Source: Leifsonia sp. AG29 (GTDB lineage Bacteria; Actinomycetota; Actinomycetes; Actinomycetales; Microbacteriaceae). From it: 64,000 nucleotides of DNA. The notes below the pieces were generated by a model. That model saw nothing but the letters and a program-made list of their open reading frames with translations, was not told the origin of the DNA and did not search any database. The stretch is from NCBI RefSeq assembly GCF_009765225.1, contig NZ_VMSF01000001.1, positions 806,001-870,000 of the forward strand, read 5' to 3'. The position numbers and the translations under genes are program-made. Shown piece after piece: positions 54,484-62,523 of this stretch (positions within the stretch are counted from its first letter, which is position 1; each line of letters starts with the position of its first letter).

Positions 54484-55176
54484 TTACGGTTCGCGCTCGT
54501 CGCCGGGCGGATCCTCGCCCTCCTCGTCGTTCCTCCTCGCGATGCGCAGCGTCTGGGTGCGCTCCGCGAGGTAGGAGACGATGGTGGCGCTCGAGGTGCC
54601 GACCACGGCGATCCCCCCGATCATCAGCACCACCGCCAGGAGCCGCCCGGTCACCGTCACCGGGTAGTAGTCGCCGTAGCCGACCGTCGCCATCGTGACC
54701 GCCGCCCACCAGAGGGCGTCTCCGAAGCTCTTGATGTTGGCGCCCGGCGCGTCGCGCTCCGCCTGCAGCTCGGCCAGCGAGATCACGTAGATGAACATCA
54801 GGACGGCCAGGGCCGCGATGATGATCACCCGCCTGCGCAGGTGGGACGGCGTGTTCCCGCGCAGCCCGCGGAGGTGGCGGAGGCCGGTGATCAGGCGGAA
54901 GGGCCGGGCCGCGGGGAGGAGCACCGAGAGGAGGTCGATCGGGTTCTTCCGGACGAACAGCCACTTGTCGCTCGCCAGCGTGATCCGGACCACGTAGTCG
55001 ACGGCGAAGAAGCTCCAGATCGCGACGATCACGACCAGGAGGGCCGCCGCCAGCGTGGGCGGCTTGCTCTGGTCGAGGACCTGCCAGGTATAGACGACGA
55101 GGAACAGCGCGCTGGCGGCGATGCCGGGCCACGCCGTGGCCCTCTCCCAGCGCAGCCTCTTCTCGTCGTCGGCCAT
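54484..55176 (-). CDS. Two-pore-type potassium/ion channel
   Basis: 230 residues. About five or six membrane segments: a voltage-sensor-like region with FAVDYVVRITLASDKWLFVR and RPFRLITGLRHLRGLRG (few spaced basic residues), then the pore: helix GDALWWAAVTMATVGYGDYY with selectivity filter TVGYGD. The cytosolic C-terminus is short and acidic, with no RCK/TrkA-N domain. It should conduct K+ and may help set membrane potential. It begins 2 bases after the SDR gene, so they form one operon. Confidence 0.92.
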   Translation of the reverse strand: MADDEKRLRWERATAWPGIAASALFLVVYTWQVLDQSKPPTLAAALLVVIVAIWSFFAVDYVVRITLASDKWLFVRKNPIDLLSVLLPAARPFRLITGLRHLRGLRGNTPSHLRRRVIIIAALAVLMFIYVISLAELQAERDAPGANIKSFGDALWWAAVTMATVGYGDYYPVTVTGRLLAVVLMIGGIAVVGTSSATIVSYLAERTQTLRIARRNDEEGEDPPGDEREP

Positions 55177-55178
55177 CG

Positions 55179-55952
55179 TCAGTCCCGGACCCGGAGCTCG
55201 CCCTTGTGCAGCCGGTACGGCGCCGCCTGAGCGACCGGCTTGACGACGATCAGGTCGAGGTCGACGTGGGGAGGGAGGGTCAGCGCGTGGACGATCGTCT
55301 CGGCGACGTCCTCCGCGGTGAGCGGCTCCGGGACGTCCTCGTAGACGGCGTCGCGCCGCGCCTTGTCGCCGCCGAAGCGAACCAGGGAGAACTCCTCGGT
55401 CGCCACCATCCCGGGCGCCACCTCCACGACGCGGATCGGCTCGCCGTTCAGCTCGAGACGCAGCACCTCGGTGAGCGCGTGCTCGGCGAACTTCGCGGCG
55501 TTGTACCCGCCGCCGCCGGCGTAGGCGGTGTGGCCGGCGATCGAGGTGACGGTGGCGATATCGGCGTGGCCGGACTCGCGCGCACCCTCGCGGAGCAGGG
55601 GGAGCAGCGCGGAGATGACCCGCTTGGTGCCGATCACGTTGATGTCGTACATCCACAGCCAGTCGTCGACGCTGGACCCCTCCACCGAGTCCAGGCCGAG
55701 CGCACCTCCCGCGTTGTTCACGAGCGCGTGGACCGGGCCGAGTCCGCGGAGGTGGTCGCGCAGCGCGTCCACGTCGTCCTGCTTCGTCAGGTCTGCCGCG
55801 AAGACGTCCGCGCCGGTCTCGTCGGCGAGCTCGCGGAGCCGGTCCTCGCGGCGGGCGACCCCCACCGCGTCCCAGCCGCGCTCCCGGAACAGGCGCACCG
55901 TCGCCGCGCCGATCCCCGAACTCGCCCCTGTCACGACCACACGTCTGCTCAT
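55179..55952 (-). CDS. Short-chain dehydrogenase/reductase
   Basis: 257 residues, classical SDR. Cofactor loop TGASSGIGAAT, NNAGG, catalytic Ser in TVTSIAGHTAY and Tyr/Lys in GGGYNAAKFA. Arg in the first turn after strand 2 (VARREDR) suggests NADP(H) preference. It is related to YdfG-type serine/3-hydroxy acid dehydrogenases, but the substrate cannot be fixed. ATG at 55952 follows a -10 by 7 bases. It precedes the channel gene directly. Confidence 0.92.
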   Translation of the reverse strand: MSRRVVVTGASSGIGAATVRLFRERGWDAVGVARREDRLRELADETGADVFAADLTKQDDVDALRDHLRGLGPVHALVNNAGGALGLDSVEGSSVDDWLWMYDINVIGTKRVISALLPLLREGARESGHADIATVTSIAGHTAYAGGGGYNAAKFAEHALTEVLRLELNGEPIRVVEVAPGMVATEEFSLVRFGGDKARRDAVYEDVPEPLTAEDVAETIVHALTLPPHVDLDLIVVKPVAQAAPYRLHKGELRVRD

Positions 55953-55959
55953 GCTGCCT

Positions 55960-55965
55960 ATTCTC
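55960..55965 (-). promoter_or_regulatory. -10 hexamer GAGAAT, leaderless type, for SDR gene
   Basis: GAGAAT on the minus strand ends 7 bases before the ATG (55952). It lies in the 131-base gap with divergent metY. Confidence 0.4.
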
Positions 55966-56083
55966 ACGGGTTACGCCATATTTCGGATGCGTTGCCGCTC
56001 TGCGGGCGCGAGTTTAGCCTTCAGGGACAGCGGTGGCAGCCGCTCCCACCAACCCGACGACCACCCACCGAAGGACTGACGCC

Positions 56084-57406
56084 ATGACCGACGCCGCCGA
56101 CTGGCAGTTCGAGACCAAGCAGATCCACTCGGGCGCTGCGCCCGACCCGGTCACGAACGCCCGGGCCACCCCGATCTACCAGACCACCTCCTACGTGTTC
56201 AACAACGCCGAGCACGCGAAGAACCTCTTCGCGCTCGCCGAGTTCGGCAACATCTACACCCGCATCCAGAACCCGACGCAGGCCGTCGTGGAGGAGCGGG
56301 TCGCGGCTCTCGAGGGCGGCACCGGCGCTCTCCTCGTGGCCTCCGGCCAGGCGGCGGAGACCTTCGCCGTTCTGAACATCGCGCAGGCCGGAGACCACAT
56401 CGTCTCCTCCAGCTCCATCTACGGCGGCACGTACAACCTCTTCAAGTACACGCTCGCCAAGCTCGGCATCGAGACGACGTTCGTCGAGAACCAGGACGAC
56501 CCGGAGGAGTGGCGCCGCGCGGTCCGCCCCAACACGAAGCTGTTCTTCGCGGAGACCATCGGCAACCCGAAGATCAACATCCTCGACATCCGGCTGGTCG
56601 CCGACGTGGCGCACGAGTCCGGGGTGCCGCTGATCGTCGACAACACGATCGCGACGCCGTACCTGATCCGCCCGTTCGAGCACGGCGCCGACATCGTGGT
56701 CCACTCCGCGACCAAGTTCCTCGGCGGCCACGGCACGGTCATCGGCGGCATCATCGTCGACGGCGGCCGCTTCGAGTGGTCGAAGAACGTCGAGCGGTTC
56801 CCGGGCCTCACCGAGCCGGACCCGTCGTACCACGGGGCCAGCTACACGGCCGCGGTCGGCGACGGCCTCGCGTACATCATCAAGGCCCGGGTCCAGCTCC
56901 TCCGCGACCTCGGCTCGGCCATCGCGCCGGCGAGCGCCTGGCAGCTCATCCAGGGCATCGAGACGCTCTCGCTGCGCGTCGAGCGCCACACCCAGAACGC
57001 CCAGGAGATCGCCGAGTTCCTCGAGGGCCACCCCGACGTCGCCTCGGTGAACTACTCGGGCCTCCCGACGAGCCCCTGGTACGCCGCCGCGAACACCTAC
57101 GCCCCCAAGGGCGTCGGCGCGGTGCTCTCGTTCGAGCTCAAGGGCGGAGTGGACGCCGGTCGAGCGCTGGTCGACAACCTGTCGCTGTTCAGCCACCTGG
57201 CCAACATCGGCGACGTGCGGAGCCTGGTGATCCACCCGGCCTCGACGACGCACTCGCAGCTCACCCCCGAGCAGCAGCTGACCGCCGGCGTCACGCCGGG
57301 CCTCGTCCGTCTCTCGGTCGGGCTCGAGAACGTCGACGACCTCAAGGCCGACCTCACGGCGGGTCTCGAGGCGGCGCGCTCGGTCGTGGAGGCCGCCCGC
57401 GCCTGA
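56084..57406 (+). CDS. metY: O-acetylhomoserine sulfhydrylase
   Basis: 440 residues, PLP-dependent Cys/Met metabolism family. It makes homocysteine (or methionine) from O-acetylhomoserine and sulfide. SGQAAETFAVLNIAQAGDHI, IVDNTIATPYL (PLP-binding Asp) and HSATKFLGGHG (PLP Lys) are present; the C-terminus LVRLSVGLENVDDLKADL is typical. AAGGAC lies 8 bases before the ATG at 56084; an upstream ATG at 56033 would add 17 unlike residues. The 131-base upstream gap shows no S-box or SAM-IV-like structure that I could recognise. Confidence 0.95.
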   Translation: MTDAADWQFETKQIHSGAAPDPVTNARATPIYQTTSYVFNNAEHAKNLFALAEFGNIYTRIQNPTQAVVEERVAALEGGTGALLVASGQAAETFAVLNIAQAGDHIVSSSSIYGGTYNLFKYTLAKLGIETTFVENQDDPEEWRRAVRPNTKLFFAETIGNPKINILDIRLVADVAHESGVPLIVDNTIATPYLIRPFEHGADIVVHSATKFLGGHGTVIGGIIVDGGRFEWSKNVERFPGLTEPDPSYHGASYTAAVGDGLAYIIKARVQLLRDLGSAIAPASAWQLIQGIETLSLRVERHTQNAQEIAEFLEGHPDVASVNYSGLPTSPWYAAANTYAPKGVGAVLSFELKGGVDAGRALVDNLSLFSHLANIGDVRSLVIHPASTTHSQLTPEQQLTAGVTPGLVRLSVGLENVDDLKADLTAGLEAARSVVEAARA

Positions 57407-57418
57407 GCGGGGCTCAGG
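57402..57418. terminator. Hairpin across two convergent stop codons
   Basis: CCTGAGC and GCTCAGG pair perfectly around GGG. The TGA of metY lies in the left arm and TCA of the nucleotidyltransferase gene in the right arm (57414-57416). Confidence 0.5.
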
Positions 57419-58208
57419 AGGACGTGCCGGCCTCGACGCAGCTGCGAAGCAGCTCGACGGCCTGCCGTCCTTCCGCCACCGTGAACGTCTGATGCTCGCC
57501 GGCCCGGTGCCGGACCACCCGGTCGAGGAGGTCCGCGTGCTCGGGCCAGCGGCCCGCGGCGAACGCGGCGGCCTGCGTCTTGCTGATCACCTCGCCGGTC
57601 TCGATGGCCGCGAGCAGCCGAGCCGGCCCCAGAGCGATCCACTGGACGGTCTGGGGCCGGACCGGCGACTCGGCGGCGCGGGAGGCCAGCTCCTCCTCCA
57701 CGGCGTCGCCGATCGGACTCCAGTACTCGCGGAGATTCTGCCGCGAGTGCGCGACGAGGCCCTGGGGCGTCCCCGGGTGCCTGTCGGAGGTCGGGGACCA
57801 GATCACGTCCCCGCCGTCGACGATGCCCTGCACCCCCGTCTCGAGCTCGCGCCAGGTCATCCAGGTCAGCTGGCCGCCCTCCAGGGCGGAGACGAGGACC
57901 CCCTCCATGGTCTGCGGGGCCGTCTGCACCGTCTCCGGTCCTTTGGCCAGCTGCGACTCGGTGAGGTAGACGCCGTCGATGCGCGGCTCGGTCCTCGCGT
58001 GGAGGTCGGCGAGCGCCTCCAGGTCGTCCTGGGGATCACGCGTGACGACGAACACCACGTCGATGTCGCTGGTGCCGTCGCGCCAGTCGCCGCGGACGGC
58101 CGAACCGGTCACGATGGCCCGGGCCACGAGACCGGGGGCCACCCTCCGCTGCTGGAGCAGGAACGAGGTGAGCGCCTCCGAGACGGCTGCGGGCAGAACG
58201 GCGTCCAT
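57414..58208 (-). CDS. Aminoglycoside-adenylyltransferase-like nucleotidyltransferase
   Basis: 264 residues, the length of AadA enzymes. The nucleotidyltransferase core has GSAVRGDWRDGTSDIDVVFV: Gly-Ser, then SDID with both metal Asp residues, as in ANT(3'')/ANT(9). The C-terminal DUF4111 domain shows GPARLLAAIETGEVISKTQA, like the helix of aminoglycoside adenylyltransferases. It could adenylylate streptomycin or spectinomycin, or another metabolite; similarity is to the fold and motifs only. ATG 58208 has AAAGGTG upstream; a GTG at 58217 would overlap the MFS stop. Confidence 0.8.
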   Translation of the reverse strand: MDAVLPAAVSEALTSFLLQQRRVAPGLVARAIVTGSAVRGDWRDGTSDIDVVFVVTRDPQDDLEALADLHARTEPRIDGVYLTESQLAKGPETVQTAPQTMEGVLVSALEGGQLTWMTWRELETGVQGIVDGGDVIWSPTSDRHPGTPQGLVAHSRQNLREYWSPIGDAVEEELASRAAESPVRPQTVQWIALGPARLLAAIETGEVISKTQAAAFAAGRWPEHADLLDRVVRHRAGEHQTFTVAEGRQAVELLRSCVEAGTSS

Positions 58209-58213
58209 GTGCG

Positions 58214-59698
58214 TCACCTTTCGTCGGTGATCCGGCTGTCACCAATATCCGACTCCGCGTCCGCAAAGGCCAGCCTCGGGACGAAGAACAGGAGGATCGC
58301 CGCCGCCAGCGCGCCGAGGCCGCAGATCGTCCACACGAGCATGTAGCCGAAGAGGCTCGCCGCTGTCGCTGTGACCGCCGCCGCACCGGTCAGGAGCACC
58401 ACGCCGAACACCGCGGAGGCGAACGAGCCGCCGATGGTCTTCGTCGTGTTCGTCATGGCCGTGGCCACGCCGGTCTGGCCGCGTGGAGCCGCCGCTGCCG
58501 CTGCGGCGGGGAGGGCACCCACGAGCGCCCCCGATCCGGCGCCCGCGATCACCATGTTGACGACGACCTGCCAGGTCTCCTGGTGGAAGGGGAGGAACAG
58601 GAGGTACCCGATGGCGACGAGGAAGGACGCGCCGATCAGTGTCAGCCTCGGGGACAGCCGCGCCGAGACGACCGGGAAGAGGATCGCGCCGACGATCATC
58701 GAGAGCAGGTACGCCCCGATGAGGATGCTGCGCTGGCCCGCCGAGAGGCCGAGACCGTAGCCGTTGACCGGATCGGTGCCCGCGTACGTGCTCAGCGGCG
58801 CCTGGGCGCCGAGCAGGCTGATGCCGATGAGGCCGGCGGTGACCTGGACCGGCCACAGGGAGGGGCGGCGCAGCACGCGCAGATCGATCGCGGGGTCCGG
58901 CTGCCGCAGCTCCCACAGCCCGAACGGCAGGAGCGCGAGGACCCCGGCTGCGATCAGCGCCCAGACCCACCAGGTGCCGACGCCGTCGATCCGCAGGAAC
59001 GTCAGGCCGGAGGTGATCAGCAGCAGGGCGATGGCGAGCAGCACGAATCCGATGCCGTCCAGGCCGCGCCCCGGCAGCGGCTCGGACTCCGGCACGCCGA
59101 ACAGGATCGCGAAGAAGACGAGGGTGACGGCGATCGCCGGGATGGTGAGCGTGAGCGGCACGCTGCCGCCCAGCGCGCCGAACAGGATGCCCGCGGCCAC
59201 CGCTCCGAGGATCGCGCCGAACTCGAGCGCGACGACGAGAGTGCCGGCGGCGCGTCTCGTCTGCGACGCGGCGAAGCCTCCCCGCCGCCCGCGGTCGAAG
59301 ATGAGCGCCACCTCCAGCGGCAGCCAGACCACGTAGAAGCCCTGCAGGGCGAAGGCCACGAGGTAGGTCGTGAAGTCGCCGGCGAAGACCAGCGCCCAGC
59401 TCGAGACGGCTGTGAGGGCTGTCGCGACGAGGAGGATCCGCTTGTGCCCGAACATGTCGCCGAGCTTCGCGAGCACGGGGAGGACGAGCGCCGACAGGAG
59501 GAGCTGGGCGGCCTCGAACCAGTTGTAGTCCGCGTCGTGGATGCCGAGGTGCTTGACGATGTCGGAGATCAGCGGGACGTAGTATCCCTGCAGGATGCCG
59601 CTGGTGAGCTCGACCAGCGCGAGCCAGCCGATGAGCGCGGCCGAGACGCCGATCGCCGAGGCGCTCCGTCGCGTGCCGACCGTCTTCTGCGAGGTCAT
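58214..59698 (-). CDS. MFS transporter, 14-span drug-exporter type
   Basis: 494 residues. About 14 membrane segments. The motif-A loop AKLGDMFGHKRILLVATALT is present between segments 2 and 3; the LPLEVALIFDRGRRGG region and the long central GRGLDGIGFVLLAIALLLIT insertion fit the DHA2 drug:H+ antiporter group. It probably exports a toxic compound. It is followed within 5 bases by the adenylyltransferase-like gene, so both are likely one operon. ATG at 59698 has a leaderless-type -10. Confidence 0.9.
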   Translation of the reverse strand: MTSQKTVGTRRSASAIGVSAALIGWLALVELTSGILQGYYVPLISDIVKHLGIHDADYNWFEAAQLLLSALVLPVLAKLGDMFGHKRILLVATALTAVSSWALVFAGDFTTYLVAFALQGFYVVWLPLEVALIFDRGRRGGFAASQTRRAAGTLVVALEFGAILGAVAAGILFGALGGSVPLTLTIPAIAVTLVFFAILFGVPESEPLPGRGLDGIGFVLLAIALLLITSGLTFLRIDGVGTWWVWALIAAGVLALLPFGLWELRQPDPAIDLRVLRRPSLWPVQVTAGLIGISLLGAQAPLSTYAGTDPVNGYGLGLSAGQRSILIGAYLLSMIVGAILFPVVSARLSPRLTLIGASFLVAIGYLLFLPFHQETWQVVVNMVIAGAGSGALVGALPAAAAAAAPRGQTGVATAMTNTTKTIGGSFASAVFGVVLLTGAAAVTATAASLFGYMLVWTICGLGALAAAILLFFVPRLAFADAESDIGDSRITDER

Positions 59699-59704
59699 GG
59701 CCGG

Positions 59705-59710
59705 ATGCTA
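59705..59710 (-). promoter_or_regulatory. -10 hexamer TAGCAT, leaderless type, for MFS/adenylyltransferase operon
   Basis: TAGCAT on the minus strand ends 6 bases before the ATG (59698), in the 42-base gap with the divergent phosphoribosyltransferase gene. Confidence 0.55.
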
Positions 59711-59728
59711 ACACCGCGCCGCCCCCGG

Positions 59729-59734
59729 TACGGT
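59729..59734 (+). promoter_or_regulatory. -10 hexamer TACGGT, leaderless type, for phosphoribosyltransferase
   Basis: TACGGT ends 6 bases before the ATG at 59741. Confidence 0.5.
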
Positions 59735-59740
59735 AGACGG

Positions 59741-60262
59741 ATGGGCAGCGGACTCGACGATTCTGGAACCGGGGTTCTCGCGGAGGCGGAACGGGAGGTG
59801 CTCGGCTGGCTGGAGTTCGGCGAGGCGGCCCGGCATCTCGCCGGTGATGTGGTCGAGTCGGGCTTCGAGCCCGACATGGTCGTCGCGATCGCGCGCGGCG
59901 GTCTGCTGCTCGCCGGTGCGATCTCGTACGCGCTCGGGATCAAGGCCTGCGGCGCGCTCAACGTGGAGTTCTACACGGGCGTCGACGAGCGCCTCCCCGA
60001 GCCCGTCGTCCTTCCGCCGATGCTCGACTCGTCGGCGCTCGAAGCGAAGCGCGTGCTGCTCGTCGACGACGTCTCCGACTCCGGCCGCACCCTGGCCATG
60101 GTCGTCGATCTCATCGCGGCCTCCGGCGCGGACGTGCGGACCGTGTGCCTGTATTCCAAGCCGCGGACGGTGCTCGAGCCGGACTTCGTCTGGCGGCGCA
60201 CCGACCGCTGGATCACGTTCCCGTGGTCGGCGCTCCCGCCGGTCACCTCCGCCACGCACTGA
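59741..60262 (+). CDS. Phosphoribosyltransferase, xanthine/guanine type
   Basis: 173 residues. The PRPP loop VLLVDDVSDSGRTLAMVVDL is intact; DMVVAIARGGLLLAGAISYA is the N-terminal PRPP-binding Arg-Gly-Gly. It resembles bacterial Gpt/HPT-like salvage enzymes, which make GMP or XMP from a base and PRPP, but the hood segment cannot be used to decide the base. ATG 59741 follows its -10 by 6 bases. It is 3 bases before ung, so the two are one operon. Confidence 0.88.
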   Translation: MGSGLDDSGTGVLAEAEREVLGWLEFGEAARHLAGDVVESGFEPDMVVAIARGGLLLAGAISYALGIKACGALNVEFYTGVDERLPEPVVLPPMLDSSALEAKRVLLVDDVSDSGRTLAMVVDLIAASGADVRTVCLYSKPRTVLEPDFVWRRTDRWITFPWSALPPVTSATH

Positions 60263-60265
60263 GCC

Positions 60266-60958
60266 GTGGCGAAGACGCTCGACGAGCTCGCCGCCGACGG
60301 CCTGATGGACCCGGGCTGGGCCGCCGCGCTGCAGCCGGTGGCCGGCCGGATCGCGGCCATGGGCGAGTTCCTGCGCGCCGAGGTGGAGGCGGGACGCGGC
60401 TACCTCCCCGCCGGCGGCACCGTGCTGCGTGCGTTCCAGGCGCCGCTTGCCGACGTGCGCGTGCTCATCGTCGGCCAGGACCCGTACCCGACGCCGGGCC
60501 ACCCCATCGGCCTGTCGTTCGCGGTCGAGCGGCACGTGCGGCCGCTGCCGAAGAGCCTCCAGAACATCTATCGCGAGCTCCGGGACGATCTCGGGGTCGC
60601 GCCTCCACCGCACGGCGATCTGAGCGCCTGGTCGCGGAACGGCGTCATGCTGCTCAACCGGGTGCTGACCGTGCGCCCCGGCGAGCCCGCCTCGCACCGC
60701 GGCAAGGGCTGGGAGGCGGTCACCGAGCACGCGATCCGGTGCCTCGTCGAGCGGGGGCGCCCCTTCGTGTCGATCCTGTGGGGGAGGGACGCCGCCACGC
60801 TCAAGCCGCTCCTCGACGGCAACCCCGTCATCGAGTCGCCGCACCCGAGCCCGCTCTCGGCGTCGCGCGGGTTCTTCGGGTCGAAGCCCTTCTCGCGGGC
60901 GAACTCGCTGCTCGAACGCGCCGGCGAGAAGCCGGTCGACTGGACTCTCGAACCGTAA
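60266..60958 (+). CDS. ung: Uracil-DNA glycosylase, family 1
   Basis: 230 residues. Water-activating loop [10 protein letters not shown] with the catalytic Asp, uracil-recognition [16 protein letters not shown]-type segment (here [16 protein letters not shown]), and DNA-intercalating [13 protein letters not shown] with the catalytic His. It removes uracil from DNA to start base excision repair. GTG start is 3 bases after the preceding stop. The family's Leu-based end loop is present. Confidence 0.96.
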   Translation: MAKTLDELAADGLMDPGWAAALQPVAGRIAAMGEFLRAEVEAGRGYLPAGGTVLRAFQAPLADVRVLIVGQDPYPTPGHPIGLSFAVERHVRPLPKSLQNIYRELRDDLGVAPPPHGDLSAWSRNGVMLLNRVLTVRPGEPASHRGKGWEAVTEHAIRCLVERGRPFVSILWGRDAATLKPLLDGNPVIESPHPSPLSASRGFFGSKPFSRANSLLERAGEKPVDWTLEP

Positions 60959-60980
60959 CGCCCCCGCAATCTGGGCGACG

Positions 60981-60986
60981 TAGTCT
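60981..60986 (+). promoter_or_regulatory. -10 hexamer TAGTCT, leaderless type, for acetyltransferase
   Basis: TAGTCT ends 6 bases before the GTG at 60993 (3 before the GTG at 60990), which favours 60993 as start. Confidence 0.5.
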
Positions 60987-60992
60987 GGAGTG

Positions 60993-61571
60993 GTGCTTGA
61001 AGAGGAATACCAGGAGCGCCGCGTCCTCCCGCGGCACCTCCGCAAGCCCGCGCCCGCGGAAACGCCGTTCGACTACGCCATCCGCGAGGCGCGGCCGGAG
61101 GACCTCCCGCACATCCGCGAGATCTACAACCACTACGTCGCGAACAGCACCGTGACGTTCGACGAGGACGCGATGACGCTTCGCGAGTGGAAGAGCAAGT
61201 ACGCGTATCTCAAGAAGCTCGGCATGCCGTTCATCGTGGCCGAGTCGCCGACCGGGCAGATCCTCGGCTACGCGCTCGTCTCGCCGTGGAAGCAGAAGCG
61301 CGCGTACCGCTTCACGGTGGAGAACTCGATCTACCTGGGCGCCGCCTCCACCGGCAAGGGCCTCGGCCCGGTGCTGATGCAGGAGCTCATCGACCGCTCG
61401 AAGGCCGCCGGCCTCAAGGAGATGATCGCGGTCATCGCCGACAAGGGTGCGGAGGCGTCGATCAAGATGCACGAGAACTTCGGCTTCCAGGAGATCGGCC
61501 GCATGGGCCGCGTCGGTTACAAGTTCGACCGGTGGCTCGGCACCGTGCTGCTGCAGAAGTCCCTCAAGTAG
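60993..61571 (+). CDS. GNAT acetyltransferase, phosphinothricin/MddA-like
   Basis: 192 residues. IREARPEDLPHIREIYNHYV and TVTFDEDAMTLREWKSKYA open the phosphinothricin/methionine-sulfoximine acetyltransferase group; AYRFTVENSIYLGAASTGKG with the acetyl-CoA loop GLGPVLMQELI and HENFGFQEIGRMGRVGYKFD completes it. The group acetylates small amino acid analogues or unknown metabolites. The N-terminus is about 25 residues longer than in typical members. GTG 60993 was chosen from the -10 spacing. Confidence 0.9.
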   Translation: MLEEEYQERRVLPRHLRKPAPAETPFDYAIREARPEDLPHIREIYNHYVANSTVTFDEDAMTLREWKSKYAYLKKLGMPFIVAESPTGQILGYALVSPWKQKRAYRFTVENSIYLGAASTGKGLGPVLMQELIDRSKAAGLKEMIAVIADKGAEASIKMHENFGFQEIGRMGRVGYKFDRWLGTVLLQKSLK

Positions 61572-61584
61572 CACGCCTCGGCGC

Positions 61585-61590
61585 TAGGCT
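61585..61590 (+). promoter_or_regulatory. -10 hexamer TAGGCT, leaderless type, for EXPERA-like gene
   Basis: TAGGCT ends 7 bases before the GTG at 61598. Confidence 0.55.
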
Positions 61591-61597
61591 CTGCCGC

Positions 61598-62143
61598 GTG
61601 AGCACTGTCTCGTCCCGCGACACGGCCACGGGTTCCGCCGCCGCGCGGCCCGTCAACCTCCCGCTGCGCAAGCGCGGGTGGGACATCTTCTTCATCGTGA
61701 TGTTCTCGCTGTTCAGCATCACGTGCATCATCAGCGATGCCATCCCGACGCTCGGGATCCCGCAGACCGCGACGACGACCAACATCCTCGCGCAGTGGAA
61801 CTACACCTACTCGTCGCAGTACGACCCGCTCTACCAGCACGAGGCCCTGTGGCTGCGGTTCATCACCGGGACGAGCGCGTTCGTGTATCTGCCCTTCTAC
61901 ATCCTGCTCATCGTGTGCCTCGTGAAGGGCTTCAATTGGATCCAGCTCTTCGCGGTCATCTACGCGACCATGATCATCAGCCTCACCGCGATCCCGATCT
62001 TCGGCGTCGAGTTCTTCGGCCCGGTGGGGGAGCGAACGCCCAACCCCGTCGTCTTCCTGCTCTACAACGGGCCGTACGTGCTGGTGCCGTTGCTGCTCCT
62101 GATCCGCATGCGAAAGCCGCTGCCGTTCACACGGAGGTTCTGA
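61598..62143 (+). CDS. Four-span membrane protein, EXPERA/emopamil-binding-like
   Basis: 181 residues. Four membrane segments: WDIFFIVMFSLFSITCIISD, then FVYLPFYILLIVCLVKG, IQLFAVIYATMIISLTAI and YVLVPLLLLIRM. The order Asp-x-Ile-Pro after segment 1, a WNYTYSSQYDPLY loop, Pro-Phe-Tyr in segment 2 and Lys-Gly after it, then IYATMIISLTAIPIFG, resembles the EXPERA domain of emopamil-binding and TMEM97-like proteins. The match is by layout only. GTG at 61598 fits its leaderless -10. It is 1 base before the next gene. Confidence 0.65.
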   Translation: MSTVSSRDTATGSAAARPVNLPLRKRGWDIFFIVMFSLFSITCIISDAIPTLGIPQTATTTNILAQWNYTYSSQYDPLYQHEALWLRFITGTSAFVYLPFYILLIVCLVKGFNWIQLFAVIYATMIISLTAIPIFGVEFFGPVGERTPNPVVFLLYNGPYVLVPLLLLIRMRKPLPFTRRF

Positions 62144-62144
62144 G

Positions 62145-62375
62145 ATGCCGCTGCTGGAAGACCTGACCGTCTACGACGACGGCGACCGCTACGACGTGTA
62201 CGACCATTCCTTCCTGGACGAGGACGAGCCGCTCGGGCGCGGTCGGCTGCTCGGGGCGATCACGGTCACGCCGGAAGGCGAGTACGTGCCCTCCGGCGAA
62301 GGCGCGATCTACGGGTACCTCGCGCCCGCGCGCACGCTGGACGAGGCGCTGGGCGCGTTCGTCGGTTCCGCTTAG
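62145..62375 (+). CDS. Small acidic protein, unknown
   Basis: 76 residues, about a quarter Asp/Glu, no cysteine or membrane segment. LTVYDDGDRYDVYDHSFLDE and GEGAIYGYLAPARTLDEALG are its distinct parts. I do not recognise a family. GGAGG is 7 bases before the ATG, which is 1 base after the membrane protein stop, so the two are translationally linked. Confidence 0.7.
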   Translation: MPLLEDLTVYDDGDRYDVYDHSFLDEDEPLGRGRLLGAITVTPEGEYVPSGEGAIYGYLAPARTLDEALGAFVGSA

Positions 62376-62402
62376 GCGGGGAGTCGCGGAGCCTCCTTTT
62401 TA

Positions 62403-62422
62403 TCGAGTCCACGAAGACTCGA
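62403..62422. promoter_or_regulatory. Inverted repeat in the gap before the lipoprotein gene
   Basis: TCGAGTC and GACTCGA are perfect 7-base arms around CACGAA, next to a T5 run on the left (62397-62401). It begins 27 bases after the stop of the small acidic protein. It could be an operator or a weak terminator; the T-run is on the wrong side for plus-strand termination. Confidence 0.35.
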
Positions 62423-62523
62423 CGGTCGGCGCCACGTGTCGGTTCGATAACGGCGGACTCGATGACGGGGGCCATGAGGTAGCCTCGCGTCACGCGCTCA
62501 TGCGCATATGAACCGGGGGGAAT

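Noticed and set aside
55953-56083. SAM riboswitch in front of metY
   Set aside because: I could not draw the conserved core of any SAM family; only a small CAGCGG-type stem is visible.
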